This document shows, piece by piece, positions 24,974-37,792 of a DNA stretch of 64,000 bases. The notes under the pieces are model-generated. The model had not been told where the DNA came from. It saw only the letters and a program-made list of their open reading frames with translations, and searched no databases. The stretch's first letter is position 1; the number at the start of each line of letters is the position of its first letter. The stretch lies in NCBI RefSeq assembly GCF_032854445.1, contig NC_088305.1, forward strand, positions 13,581,606 through 13,645,605, given 5' to 3'. This DNA comes from Liolophura sinensis (Eukaryota; Mollusca; Polyplacophora; Chitonida; Chitonidae). The position numbers were made by a program, and so were the translations under genes.

Positions 24974-26084
24974 TTTTCGGTTGTAACTAACAACATTACA
25001 TTATTTTTAGCATCGTTTTTACCATTTGCGCGAATAAAACCCTAACCAAGGTAATTTCACACTGTCGTCTCTGCTCAGATTTTGCTGTCTATGCTGTAGT
25101 CCTTTATATTCACGCGTTTTACAATAATTTGTTATCGTTTTATAACTCACCCCGAATGTGGTTTAAATGGTAGAGAGATTTATCGTGTGGTGAAGATGCA
25201 ACGCTAAACAGGATATCATCAAACCATAGACAAACATCACGAGCGGACACGTGCGACAGATAGCGGTCACGTGCCCGGAAGAGGTCCTCTTGACTTATCA
25301 TGCATCCCCCTAGCGGATCACTCCTGTCTGAGCACGCGCCACTTGTTCAAACCTGCTTAATCTCTTAAGTTCCAAGCCCCTAAAACCACAAGCAGGCCTA
25401 GATAACCAAGCGACCATTGACCGAGTATAATCATCCACTGTTCAACATGGAAACTCGCAGATCTGTGAATAATCCAGCTTATAGATGGGAATCTAGGTGT
25501 CAAAAATAGAATTTCAGTACAAATGGTTGCTCGCGAAAAGCAATTTCACCATTGGCATTTGCGGGACCAATTTTCCAATATATATCGTTGATCAAAAAAA
25601 AAAGGCTGATATTGGACACTACTGGTGTATATTTGAGAAACCAACTTCAAAAGGACTTCTGACAGAAGCCGGAAAGCAATAAATCGTGTAAATAATGTAT
25701 AAATTGGGCTGGTGCTATGACGGAGATAAGCAATCACCAGTTCATTCAATTTGGGGTGGTAGGCAATAAATAAATTTTCAAATGAATTTTATCCTCTTTT
25801 GAGTATGGTATATACCTTTGAACTTCATTGTAGCTGTTCAGATTAGCCTGTATATACAGTGTTCGAATTCTATGGACAACGATGCTTAAAAAGTGTTTAT
25901 AATTAACTGTGGAACAGCGAAATGTGATATAAAAATAAGGAATCGATTGTGTTTTAATATTTGTATTCGATCAGCCTCTTCTGTGCACGTGTTACCGTTC
26001 CAGACGCGGGTCGCAATATAACTTTTTCAAACTCTAACATCCTTTAACAGTTAAGTTATTAGTATACATAGCATTACATACATC
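24971..26084. other. Intergenic, no gene seen
   Basis: A short family C remnant (reverse) at about 25010-25120. Otherwise nothing recognised. Confidence 0.5.
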
Positions 26085-26205
26085 GCTGTGAGTTCAAGTC
26101 CAGCTCATGCTGGCTTCCTCTCGGGCCGTATGTGGGAACGTCTGTCAGCATCCTGCGGACTCTGGTGGGTTTCCCCAAGGCTCTGTCCGGTTTCTGTATG
26201 GGGCA
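26085..26205 (+). mobile_element. SINE-A fragment (B box to body)
   Basis: GTGAGTTCAAGTCCAGCTCA (B box), CTCATGCTGGCTTCC, and GTGGGTTTCCCCAAGGCTCT. Broken on both sides. Confidence 0.85.
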
Positions 26206-26929
26206 CTATTGGGACTGAGTATTACACATCCCAAGGGTTCCATTAGTGCAACGTGATATAGATGCATTTAAATTTGTGGGATAAAACATGCAGGTGGAAC
26301 AGGAAAAAAAATTGTACACAATTTTTTCCATGCTAAGACTTGATTTAACATTTTTGTTTTGATGACGTATATCACAAAGCATGGGTACATATCAACAGTA
26401 CTTACATTATTGCATTAGGATATTGTATAATTTCAATTAAGATAAAAACAATTTAAAAATTATAAAGAAACATCCTCGTGCAGAAAGACGATTATTTGAC
26501 TTCCCTTTCCCATTTCGTTCCTTTTCCTGTGATTTTGGAGGCTTGGGCCCAAGGTGAATTTATGAGCATCGTTCTCTCTGGTAAAGGGTGAGTAGCAAAT
26601 AATACGTTACCAGTGTACCCACAAAACGTCATCGATGAGGCAGAAAGAATAAACAAGACCACATAACCTAAAACAGAATTACACGTACTTACATTGGAAG
26701 ATGTTCCCCACATTAATTCATTGAAATTAATAATGAAATCAATTTTGTTGGAATTAATAACGTGAAAAGATTTGGAATTCCATGCGACACGGTTTATCTG
26801 CACGAATTTTTGTTGGGAATGTATAAACGTTTCGTCTTATCACTTTCGCCTATTTCATTTTGTTATTTCTGAACTCACAATTGAAGCAGCTAAATACAAG
26901 TGGATGGTGTAGCTATTTATGGTCAATTA
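26206..26929. other. Intergenic, no gene seen
   Basis: A 103-codon minus frame (26492-26803) has no recognisable domain and is probably chance. Confidence 0.4.
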
Positions 26930-27185
26930 GGTATAATAGACAACTCGAAGAGAAAAACTAGAGCAGCGGTAACAGTGATATATTTGGCAAATGGTCACAC
27001 GTTACAGGTGAAATCCACCCTCTGGTCAATGTACTTGTGTTAGGATTTTGTTCTAACTAACTTAAACAACCCCTTTCATATGGCTTATGCAGAATTAGAC
27101 AAAAACTTTGCAGTGATTTTAGTGGAAAATTATTAGACGGGACTGGTCTAGAATGGCTCAAAATGCTGTGCTGTTGCATGTGTAT
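26930..27185 (+). repeat. Family C copy
   Basis: GGCAAATGGTCACACGTTAC, AGGTGAAATCCACCCTCTGG, CATATGGCTTATGCAGAATT, in family order. Confidence 0.65.
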
Positions 27186-28049
27186 AACGTAACAAGGATG
27201 GTCGATGACAAATATGTGTGTAAATGCATTATACTTTGTGTAAAATTTTTGAAATACATTAATCTACGGGCAAACATGAAAAAAAATATTTTGAAAAAAA
27301 AAATATCTGCGTGAATGCTATTTTATCGGCGTCGGTTTGTTTATCTGTACTCACGGCCATTTATTTTTTTACGATAGCCGGATAAAAACTCCATTGTTGA
27401 TCTGTGTGTAACAATTTGACAGACCCAGTGATCGTTTGAGCGTGAAATATCGGCAACATCCCCGCTGTCTTTATTATAGACATATATCGCATGGCCTTCA
27501 GCCTGAAGAACAGCATTATGAGATTTACAAGGCGACACACAATCCGCCATTGTCAGACATTGTACGCCATGACAATAATGGATATGTATGGAGTTTGGAA
27601 GAACATTAATTCATTCTGGACTTCACGAGGCTGGCTGACAGATTCCCAGGCTGAAACCCTCGTGTTGAATTGGGTGGGCAATGCAGTGTTAGCCATTGGG
27701 GGAACTGAAAGACGTGGGTTTGTTGGGTAGTTGGAGGAAGGAATGGGATGGCGGTGGGAGGGGGGGAGGGGGGTCAGAGTAGAAGAGGGAAATTGGTGTA
27801 ATACACCACTGCGCAAATTACACCGGTCACAGACAAAGTTTTTTGTTTGCTTCTGTTTTATTCTTGTCAAGACAAGAGATAAATTTGTGGCCACAGGGGC
27901 TTAGTTTTTATCACATTTTAACCAATTTCCCTTTGCTCATTCTCCCCAATCAATTACCGTCGTCATCACACGTGTCCCGAATTTTCAATACATCGACATT
28001 TGCTCATTTAGTTATATATACAAGGGCAACTGCGCACATGCAACGGTGA
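27186..28049. other. Non-repetitive block; SOX-type motif cluster and G-rich tract
   Basis: 27390-27590 contains several CCATTGT/ACAATGG-type motifs (27391, 27548, 27571). 27738-27775 is G-rich (GGGAGGGGGGGAGGGGGGTC) and could form a G-quadruplex. No gene seen. Confidence 0.35.
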
Positions 28050-28270
28050 TTGTTTGTTCTCACTGTAGCGTCGGCTCGGGCAAAGTGATATACGACGGTA
28101 AATAGGCCTTCCGCCGAACTACAATAGCTGGACACATTTATATCTTTGTCGCGTGCTAACAACACCGCGCGCGCCCTTATCTCTGCGCGCACGTGCTCAC
28201 GCGTGAGTGTATGACAGGTCTGGCCGCGATCTCTGCCGCGCGAAGACTCAGTCCTTAAACTCACTGTGAC
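28050..28270. promoter_or_regulatory. CpG cluster, possible promoter
   Basis: The densest CpG patch in this part of the window, with CACCGCGCGCGCCCTTATCT, TGCGCGCACGTGCTCACGCG and GATCTCTGCCGCGCGAAG. No attached exon can be shown. Confidence 0.3.
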
Positions 28271-30192
28271 AATCATTGATGTATGATTAGAGGAGCTGAA
28301 TAGCGAAATATACGCAAAGTACGCACTGGCATTTATGTGCTCGTGCCTCCAACAATTTCTAGTCCACTTCCAACTGTGACATTTTTATTAAAAAACAAAA
28401 TTCAAGTGGTGTTTAAACCGCCAAGGTCACGGAGGTCACTTATGGGTCAATCGTTTTTTTCTTTTTCTTTGCGTTGAACATTTTACATCGCGTCTTTTTT
28501 TTTTTTTGATGAGTGCTAGTATAGACTATGACGACAATGTTAATGTCAGTGTATTATAACGAAGAAATACACTACAGGAAGTTTATGTACGTGTCAGAAA
28601 TGTTGTGGTTAGAATCTGTGCTATTAACGAGTTTATGTTGGTATGGGTTTTTTTACACGATGGCGACCAATGAAAAATGCAGCTCGAATGCAGTCATCTT
28701 TACAGGCAAGTGTTTTGAAAATAGTCCTATATAAAATATATGTATGAGCCAGTTTTCCATCGATGTTTTTTTTTTCTTACCGAAGATGTTTTGTACAGAT
28801 CGTATTTGTATTACTAATATTTCATTTCCTGCAGAAATGTACAACTGTGCAGTACGTTTAAAATTTCCCCTGGGTCTGTTAGACGACAAAAAAAAAAAAA
28901 CAAGTGGAATTTAGTGGGCATATTTGAACCAATGTTTACAATCAATTCTACGCCATTTTTACATTAGGAGAATAGGAACAGTCGACTGATACAAACAAAT
29001 AGCTATTTAACAGAAAAAGGTGAATTATGCACGACTTCAAAAAGGATTGTATTGATTGATTCATTTGACCGCGTTATGTGATCATTCTCTAAAATATTTC
29101 AGTTATGTATCTTATACTGAGACGGCCAGGCCATTTATAAAGAGAGGAAATCGGGCCGATTCTGAGGAAGCCACAGTGCTCCGACAAGTGCCTGACAAAC
29201 CTCCTGAGATAAAGCATACGAATTCATGCAGTGGTGAAGGGCCGTGTGGTTGATGCGGAAGTGACGCTCATGTCAATGAGCCAGCGAGGAACTCCAAAAA
29301 TGATTTTCAGGTTTCAGGGTTTGAGTCTGTCCAAGTTCACCGCTACATGCTACACTGTACATTAAACACGTAAACACATGGTTGAATTGCTTACTCCTTA
29401 CATGATTACTGATCAATTAGCTGAGCTGAGTTGAAAAAAAACCATACTGTTCAGATTTGCAGCACTTCTGAAAGAAACAGAGCAGAAATGAACATCAGAC
29501 ACGATCGTGCACAAAACCACGTGCTCGAGATCAAACGTGCGTGAAGATGTTCCACAGATTGACCAATGGGGCGTGCGTTTTTATTCCAGCTCGCACGCAG
29601 TTGAAGAGACAATGCGCCTGTACTTGTTTCATCCGCTAGACAGCGCTTCAAAAAGTATGGAAGGTTGTTGGGGTCATTCATTTCCTCTACTCTGTATTTC
29701 ATTTTATACAATAAAGACAAACATTTTAGTACTGTTTCCAGGAAATTTTGGCCTGGTGAAATGATTTATAGAACAATCTGGAAAAACTAAACAGAGCAAC
29801 AACATACAAACGACTGTAAGTAAGATAAATGAAATAAAATAAATCTTCCTTCAACTACTGTCAAATATGAATATATTTAATTCTATATTATGCCCCCCCC
29901 CCCCCTTTTCGGTCACCGTGGTGAAAATAGGACCTAAGCCGCTTGCATAGACAAATTTGGCGTAAACAGCGACTAGCCTAGAGCTTTTAAACAAAGTTTT
30001 ATCCATGATGGACTACGCCCTTAACTGTTTCTCATAGAACACTTGACACTTAAGCATATAATGGCATTGTAATACGGATTATTTTTATTATAGAAGCGTC
30101 AGTTACTATTTGTTCTGATTTTGAATGTTACGCCTTTTGTGTCGAAAGACTGTTTCCTGGTTCTAACATGTTTTCGCTAGGATGTGAATGAG
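28271..30192. other. Intergenic, no gene seen
   Basis: Contains short homopolymers (13 C at 29893-29905, poly-T near 28495, poly-A near 28890). No repeat family or coding signal recognised. Confidence 0.5.
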
Positions 30193-30612
30193 ATGTTCCT
30201 GGTTTTAACATGTTTTCACCACGAGATGGCTGAGGTGTTCCTGGTTCTAACATGTTTTCGCCACGAGATGGCTGAGGTGTTCCTGGTTCTAACATGTTTT
30301 CGCCACGACATGGCTGAGGTGTTCCTGGTTCTAGCATGTTTTCGCCAGGATGTGACTGAGGTGTTCCTGGTTCTAGCATGTTTTCGCCAGGATGTGACTG
30401 AGGTGTTCCTGGTTCTAACATGTTTTTGCCACGATGTGACTGAGGTGTTCCTGGTTCTAACATGTTTTCGCCACGACATGGCTGAGGTGTTCCTGGTTCT
30501 AACATGTTTTCGCCAGGATGTGACTGAGGTGTTCCTGGTCCTAATATGTTTTCGCCAGGATGTGACTGAGGTGTTCCTGGTTCTAACATGTTTTCGCCAC
30601 GATATAACTGAA
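30193..30612. repeat. 42-bp minisatellite, about ten units
   Basis: Unit TTCCTGGTTCTAACATGTTT, then TCGCCACGAGATGGCTGAGG, TG, with a few variants alternating. Because 42 is divisible by three and the unit lacks stops, several frames stay open on both strands (a 14-residue GENMLEPGTPQSHP repeat on minus). No gene context supports translation. Confidence 0.95.
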
Positions 30613-30650
30613 GTACTGAAAATGTGGCGTTAAACCCTATAATCATTCGT
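30605..30650 (+). mobile_element. SINE-B 3' end adjoining the minisatellite
   Basis: AACTGAAGTACTGAAAATGT and GGCGTTAAACCC resemble the SINE-B terminus, followed by an ATTCGTTCG run. Confidence 0.6.
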
Positions 30651-30910
30651 TCGTTCATTCTATTTCATGTAACTTAATTCTGTGCAGTATATATATACTA
30701 CAGCTCGTTCAATTAAAAAGTGGAATAAACGAGTTAGGTGGAGGCACTCGTTTAGCCTCATGTCTGTTTAAAGATTATCAATATTGCCGACCCTTGGCGT
30801 GCCGCTTTCATTTGTAATGCTGTACAACTGAGTGACTGGATGATTGATTTATTGCTGGTAATAAAAGTATAGACTATAGGTATCACACGGGTCTAGTCAG
30901 CACACGGGCA

Positions 30911-31236
30911 CTACTATAGCTGCATGTGACTAGTTGAGCGTAATGTCTGCCTTGTGTATTCCGTGCACTGCCGTGCACTGCCTTGTAATGAAGGAAGAAC
31001 GGTTATTTCGATAACATTGGAGCCCGCCTATCTCAAAAGTTTACTCCATAATGGTGTGACGGAAATATTTTTAAAACGCTACTATAGCTGCATGTGACTA
31101 GTTGAGCGTAATGTCTGCCTTATGTATTCCGTGCACTGCCTTGTAATGAAGGAAGAACGGTTATTACGATAACATTGGAGCCCGCCTATCTCAAAAGTTT
31201 ACTCCATAATGGTGTGACGGAAATATTTTTAAAACG
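30911..31236. repeat. Recent tandem duplication, 168 + 158 bp
   Basis: Copies 30911-31078 and 31079-31236 are nearly identical (start CTACTATAGCTGCATGTGAC). The first has one extra 10-bp GTGCACTGCC unit. Confidence 0.95.
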
Positions 31237-32619
31237 CAACTTCAACCTGATTTGAAAAGAGATATGACCGTATCGAGCTTCCACAGCCTTCGCTATACTC
31301 GGTCGAGGCTCTTCTGTCTTATCGGATGTACTGTCGTGAAATAAGAGGGGGGTGGGGCATGGGAGCAAAACGGGGCCCTCTTCTTGAGTGGGATTCCTTT
31401 GTGATGTTATCGTGTATGGGAATTGATCCATGTGCTGTTAAACAACACTAAGAACAATTGTCCCTCCAGCCCGAGGGTCATCCGCGATTGTACAAACCCC
31501 GGCCTCAGGAATAAACCGCTCTGATCCTTTGCAAGCTTAATTAATACCGTTGATCATACAGAAGAAGATGGACAAATGGGTCTGGGGTAGCCTGCTTTGC
31601 GTGGAGAGCGGATAATAATGGGGATAGAAAGACAATGAAGATATGCAGCAACGACGACTCATGGTGTATTATTTTCTAATGTGCACGTGGCCGTCCAGGG
31701 AACTTAAGGGAGTGTGTTTATTTATTTATTTCCTTATTAATTTATTTGATTTGTATAGGCGAGGGGGATTTACTTTTTAGGTCGTTGATAGTAGTTAATA
31801 GATACTTCATGGAAACTTTAGTGTCTGTGGAAATGAAAACCCAAGGAGCTTGTTTTATGCCTTCAAATGTAATATACAAGACATTGTAAAAAATAGTCAT
31901 GGATTGGCCGTGGATCTAAAAAAAAAACGATGATTACTTGACATAATTTTAAACAAGATATATATTAAAACATTGGACATGAAACCACAGCCTGATGTAA
32001 ACTTGTATCCAATTTTGATGCTTCGTTATTTGGTTTTCAACGTAAGAAGGCTGTTCAAGTATCGCGTATGTGACCAAGGTCATGAGGCACACCATGCATG
32101 CCTGCATGGTATCGTTACTACGACCGAAGCGATGTGTAGACACACCATTGCCATATGACCTAGTGTTGCACGAAAGCAACGGTAAACCTGAAGTACACAC
32201 GCGTTATTTAAAGTATGAACATAATATTTTAAATGGCTTGTAGCCTACAATTCAATTCTAGAGTCGAAAACACAACGTACCTAACACCTAAACACGAACT
32301 GAAATTCACAAGTAATGTTTTGAACAGCAAATTCGCAAGTGCAAAATCAGTCTATCTGTAGCACTAAATACATGTAAGCATTTGATTATTGTGCTACATC
32401 CATTTTTTGTCTGCGTTTTAATAAACTGAAATCTGATTATCCCTAAATATGCTGGGATTTTAGCTTTCAATTCTCAGATAACGATTTAAAACAATGGAGC
32501 GAATTGCAGTATGGGAAGGGTGCAAACAACGAACACAATTTCACCTAATTATTAACATAATTCAGTTCATCCCTTTAAACTATTAACCAAACGAGCTTTA
32601 AACTATTAACCAAACGAGC
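31237..32619. other. Intergenic, no gene seen
   Basis: A short ATTTATTT/TTTGATTTG SINE-A tail remnant lies at about 31718-31757. A 22-bp duplication (AAACTATTAACCAAACGAGC) occurs at 32577-32620. Nothing else recognised. Confidence 0.5.
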
Positions 32620-32827
32620 TTCTCATCAATGCGGTCGCTCTGAGTTCAAGTCCAACCCATGCTGTTTGCGTCTCAGGTTGTAGTTGAGAAGGTCTGCCAA
32701 CAATCTGATGGTGGCTGTAGGTTTTCCCCGGGCTCTGCCCCGTTTCGTTCAACTATGTCATGCTGGCCGACGTCGGAGTGAAATATTATTGAGTACGACG
32801 TAAAACACCAAATAAATAAATAAATAA
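32620..32827 (+). mobile_element. SINE-A, head partly lost
   Basis: AATGCGGTCGCTCTGAGTTC, AAGTCCAACCCATGCTG, TTTTCCCCGGGCTCTGCCCC, then GTAAAACACC and an AAATAAATAAATA tail. Confidence 0.9.
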
Positions 32828-35023
32828 AAACAAAACTAGCGATTTCTTCAAGAATCAGTGTGAAAAAACGTTTACACACCAATCGTTACCGTCGAATTTT
32901 TCAATATAATCGCATGAATCGTGAATCACAAGAGAAGAACAATTAAACGAATCATTAATGAAGCCGGACGAATCATCAGTTGGGGAAGGAAATTAAATAC
33001 AATCGTTGTAATTTCAAGGTTCATGGCACCAAACATCGCAAATAAATAAACATCTTCCTTATAATTCATACCACATATAATTATTTTTAATATCAGATAA
33101 TCATACTTGTATTCGAACTTTCCGATGCCCGATTCTGAAAAGTCCAGACGATTTGCACGTGCAGGTGTTATCAGACAATAAAATAGTCCGGTGATATCAT
33201 TGCTCCGTGGGTCATAGGGGATTATTTTATTACCTATTTTCTAATAAAAGCCGTTAACTGATTTGAACTGTCGGTCAGCTTAATCTGTCTGTTACGGGGG
33301 TAATAAATACATTCGGAGCGGCCTCAGTCTATTATGAAATAACGCTGGGCGGGAAGAAAATTGCATATGTGGTCAGCGCTATTTGCAGGAGCAGGGAGAT
33401 AGTTATACCCCTACAATCCTAAATATATTTATAAATATCAATTAAAATATAATTCAGTGTAACTGGGAACCCGATGAGCTTTGTGAACATAATGAATCGG
33501 ATGTATTTATGGGCAATGTCTGTGTATTTAAGCATTTATCCTTCCCCGTCTTTATTTAACCCGCCAACCCACAAATAACACGGCTTTGGGTTATGGGCTG
33601 TCTAGCACATCAATGCTAAACGTGTAATTTACGAGTGCTCTGAGTGCGAGACCCACAATCCCCTCCCGGACAAAATTGCACTTAATTATATATAGATTTA
33701 CCTGTAATGTGCGTGGTGGGTGGAACAGGGAATAGACGTTGAGAGGCAGAAAGTGGGCTGTCTGGGAAATGCAACTATAAGTGAGTATATTAAGAGAAGA
33801 GTATCTTAGCTGCATTCCCTTTGGCCTGGTTGAAGGATTCATCCTCGTCTGAGAACTGTATAGACCTAGCGTTTCGTTAATTAACTGTGCCGTTCGTAGC
33901 CTTCAAGCACTAATACATTATCGGTAACTGAGAGGGAGAAATCTTCTGCGATCTTTGTCTTTGGGACACTGAATATCAAGGAAGCAGATAGTGAGAGAAA
34001 AAAGGGGCCAAAGTGTTTGTTGAGTCTCGGTCGGCCTGCTTTTTGAAGGACGGGAAAATTTCCTCCAACGAACACCTGTGCAGACGAGACTAAAGGCAGC
34101 TAAATCGATCCCCTTGGACTGAAGAGCTCAGATCCGGAGACTGACCAACCAGAGCTCGTCCCGCGGTCCGTCATTACTCAGTAACATATTGAAGAATTCC
34201 CGTCAATACGACAACAGTACAGCGAGGCATCGATCTTCAGGCCTGTGTTTACAGATATAGGCCGTTTTCCGATAACCCTAGCCATGCCTCTAGCCGACTG
34301 GATTGCTGCATCACGTCTTCAAGAAAAACACTTTAATGCAGACTGAATTCTAAACGTTTTCCTGTCTGACTGAGTACCCCCGAATGTGAAATTGAGCCTT
34401 CGCCTTATTTTATACATTGATAATATTCTTTGTATTTATGATTTCTTATGATTGATTGATTGATTTATTTCACTGACATTTTACGACGTACTCAAGAATA
34501 TTTCACTTATACAACGGAGCATTTCTTTTGTTAAAGTACGCTATACACATGTATATTGTATTACATGTAAAATTTAACATGCATAGTGGTTCTTTTTTAC
34601 ATTTTGACCTATACATTATTACTTATTTATACATACCGATTTCTTGAATACTCTCTCCAGCACTGTAAAACAAGGCTTATTACGGGTAGGCGCAAATATT
34701 CTGTTGCTTCCGCATGCAGATCAACACAGGGAATTTAAAATAACTGTCAACAATTTTACACTTCTTTTTCAATTTAAGGGTTTCTTTCCTTCACCTTTTT
34801 GGGGGGGGAGTGGAGGGGTTAATTCTAACAAATTGGCAATCTCATCACAACACCCTTTTTCTCATCCATATAATACAGAGTAAAAACTTTTGAAATAAAC
34901 ATTCATATTTGCTAAATATTGTTTGTCTTCTTCACAGTGTTATCACTCCATCGTTTTCTACAATAGAAGTGCCTTGAGCAATAAAAATATTAAATCGACT
35001 CGATAAAATGGCATGTAAATATA
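32828..35023. other. Intergenic; candidate regulatory block near 33.2-33.6 kb
   Basis: 33180-33600 is repeat-free, mixes AT-rich homeodomain-type sites with GC motifs, and looks unlike neutral DNA. Conservation cannot be tested here. A SINE-A 3' fragment (reverse) lies at 34447-34520. No gene seen. Confidence 0.4.
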
Positions 35024-35084
35024 ATGAAATTCATGTTTAATTTATCAAGTGTTTTTTCCTCAAATATCTCGATACGGTGTCAAG

Positions 35085-35165
35085 CTCTCGGGCGCACGTG
35101 CTCTCGCGAGAACACAATGACATCAAATATGGCCGGCGCCCTTGAAAGTCTGTTTACTTACAGAA
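35085..35165 (+). promoter_or_regulatory. Candidate promoter with TCTCGCGAGA element
   Basis: TCTCGCGAGA, the palindrome found in many animal housekeeping promoters, lies at 35102-35111 beside CACGTGC. 28 bp downstream is AATATGGCCGGCGCCC, a YY1-like/initiator context with an ATG. From that ATG a 72-codon frame runs to 35347 (MAGALESLFTYRTQN..) with no recognised domain. Either a real short first exon or chance. Confidence 0.35.
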
Positions 35166-36324
35166 CTCAAAACCACTTTACCAATAATCAGACGCCGCAT
35201 CTGCCTGTCTTCTTGCTGGTGAGGCTGAAAAGAAATCGAACACAAAGCGATTTGTCTCTAAACATTGCGCATGAAGTGTCAGCTTTACTTTATACGTCCG
35301 GATTTAATATTAGCACTCTTAATGCGATTGTCGTCAATATTTCCTGATCCAGGTTTCCGAAGACTGGTAATTTTTCCTTGCACATATATCAATAAAGGTA
35401 ACCATGCAGGGTCAGTCAGCGCTGTTTTATTGTTCATTGTGAAGAATGATTCCTATACCATTAAATACTGAGTCTATCTGCATGTATGCAGGTCTTTGTC
35501 TGATAAAAGGATGAGACTGGTTTGAATTCAGTTTTTTTGAGCTGGAAAAATAAAACATGCATTGCTGAACAAATCAATCTCGCAGACGGCAACCTTACTT
35601 ACATGTTTATTGGTGAGTGTGTTAATAGAAGATTGCCATTGGAAAGGAGAAGGTCTTAAAGGACAGAAATTTCATTGAAACACATTTCTTAAAACCTTTT
35701 TCCGTGGAACGAATAGTAAAAGGGAACAAGGCTTACATTGTATAATCTGTATATACGCTGGCCAGACATGTCTGTAAGATTATTTTTCGCTGATTTAGCA
35801 AAATATAGCCCCACAACATTCACGATGCCGTATGTACAGCTTTATACAAATTCTTCCATCTTTCGACACACACATAAATTAAAATCAAGGAAAAAAGAAG
35901 TTTGGAATTAGAGATTTGTCTCTAATTAGAGTTCTTTTGAAAACAATGTAAGAAACGAACCGAATCAGAAAACAATGTCTCCACCCGGAGTTCAATTCTC
36001 CATTATATTTAACTCAAGAGTGACCGCATCCATCTCCAATGCCAATGTCCGACGAAACTATTGCAAGCAAGCGGAGCTGTTATAAAGTTAAGCCTTGAGG
36101 CCATGATCATCGCCATGCAGTGAATGTAATATATAGGCTGCTGGACAAATTGACACGGGTTGTACGTATTACATTAATTATTTGATATAAAGGCTCACTG
36201 CATAGCAACTAGAATTGGTAATGTTTTAATCTCCACAGCTCTGTTATAAAAGACAAAATAACCGTTCGGGTGTGTACTCAGTGTCACTGGTACGGTGACA
36301 AATGTTTCATCATCTTCATCACAA
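35166..36324. other. Intergenic, no gene seen
   Basis: No repeats or domains recognised. Confidence 0.45.
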
Positions 36325-36551
36325 CCTTGGTTGGTTAGCGTGCTAGCGCACTGTAATGACCCAGAAGTCTCCCACAAATACGATCGCTGTGAGTTCAAGA
36401 CCAGCTCATGCCGGCTAAGTGGGGAGGTCTTCGGCAACCTGCGGATGGTCGTGGGTTTCCCCCAGGCTCTGTCCGGTTTCCTCCCACCATAATGTTGGCT
36501 GCTGACGTATAAGTGAAATATTCTTGAGTACGGCGTAAAACACCAATCAAA

Positions 36552-36582
<31 letters not shown>

Positions 36583-36590
36583 AAATATTT
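36325..36590 (+). mobile_element. SINE-A, nearly full length
   Basis: Head GGTTGGTTAGCGTGCTAGCG, B box GAGTTCAAGACC, body GTGGGTTTCCCCCAGGCTCT, terminus GGCGTAAAACACCAATCAAA with (AAAT)n tail. Confidence 0.92.
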
Positions 36591-37792
36591 ATACACTGCA
36601 CTTTTCCGTTAAGGTATATCATTTCAATTTCGACAGTAAATTTCAGGTACGTGGTTTTACCTATAAGTCAATGGTCAACTATAAGTCAATGGAGACAATG
36701 GTTGACATTTGATTATGTCTTTTGTATTGTGTATTCCTCCATGCATTAACCATACAAGATCCAGCTGGTGGACTAGCCATGTCCCAGGCGTGGCTCCGTT
36801 GAATAGTTTCTTGCAATTGATTATTCAATGTGATAACAACACAGCATTTTGAGCATTTTTTCAGTCTCATAAGTTGCATCACTACACATTTTTGTACATA
36901 AGCTTAAAGAAAACATGAGAAGGTACAATAAAATGATGAGTATGGCTTTAGGGAAAATGAAGAAAAAAAAATTTTTTTTTAGGTATGTGTTGTATACTTA
37001 ATAACCGCTCTATTTTATGCATATATTTTCCGTCAACGGTCGGAAATATTCGGAAATCGATGAACTACTGCCATCAACCCCCCTCCCCTTAGAAGCTTGG
37101 GCACTCCCGTCAACAAAGTTGTTTTGAGCTATTGAGACTACATAATTTCCGGATTGACCATTGGGGCCTTGGGACATTGTAGCTGAATGCAATTTTTAAG
37201 ACTCCAAGAAGAAAGATGAGAGGTTTTTTATATGTTAGGCTTTGTATGTTAGGCCACATCATGTATACTCTTTATTAAGAAATAAAAAAAAACAAACGTT
37301 TCACGTATCCTTTAAGTCATGAGGTAATAATATGAGGAATGTAAGTTGCTACTATTTAAACATTAACATAAACAGTTAGAATAAACCCCTATCTGAGGTA
37401 AACTGACATTTATCTATTTATTTTTAAATTTGTTCGTGAATACTCTTATCATCGCACTCAGTATTATTTTCATTGCTCCATACTACAGAATACTGATTCA
37501 GTACAGAGTATGCACGGCGACACGGATTATCTATACCTAAATGAGGCATATGAACTAGATAAACTAACATCAGTAATTACGAAGAAATCTTAATATTCGG
37601 TGTAGTGATTCAAGGAAAGTTTTAGAAACCATTTCATAATTCTAGATAATAAGGCACCGCAACCACCAAAACCATCATCTTATTTTTAAACGAGGGTAAG
37701 ATTGCTTGAACAGAAAATTTGGAGCAAAAATAATATTTACACGGAACCGATCTGAGGCTGACACTGATTCAGTTAGAGAGTACTGAGATTCA
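36591..37792. other. Intergenic; low-copy repeat pieces
   Basis: About 37030-37170 matches part of 17034-17200 (GGTCGGAAATATTCGGAAAT, CAACAAAGTTGTTTTGA). A family C remnant (reverse) lies at 37335-37410. Confidence 0.5.

Noticed and set aside
30128-30658. 176-codon and 149-codon repeat proteins on both strands
   Set aside because: They are by-products of a 42-bp minisatellite whose period is a multiple of three; open in several frames at once and without exon signals.
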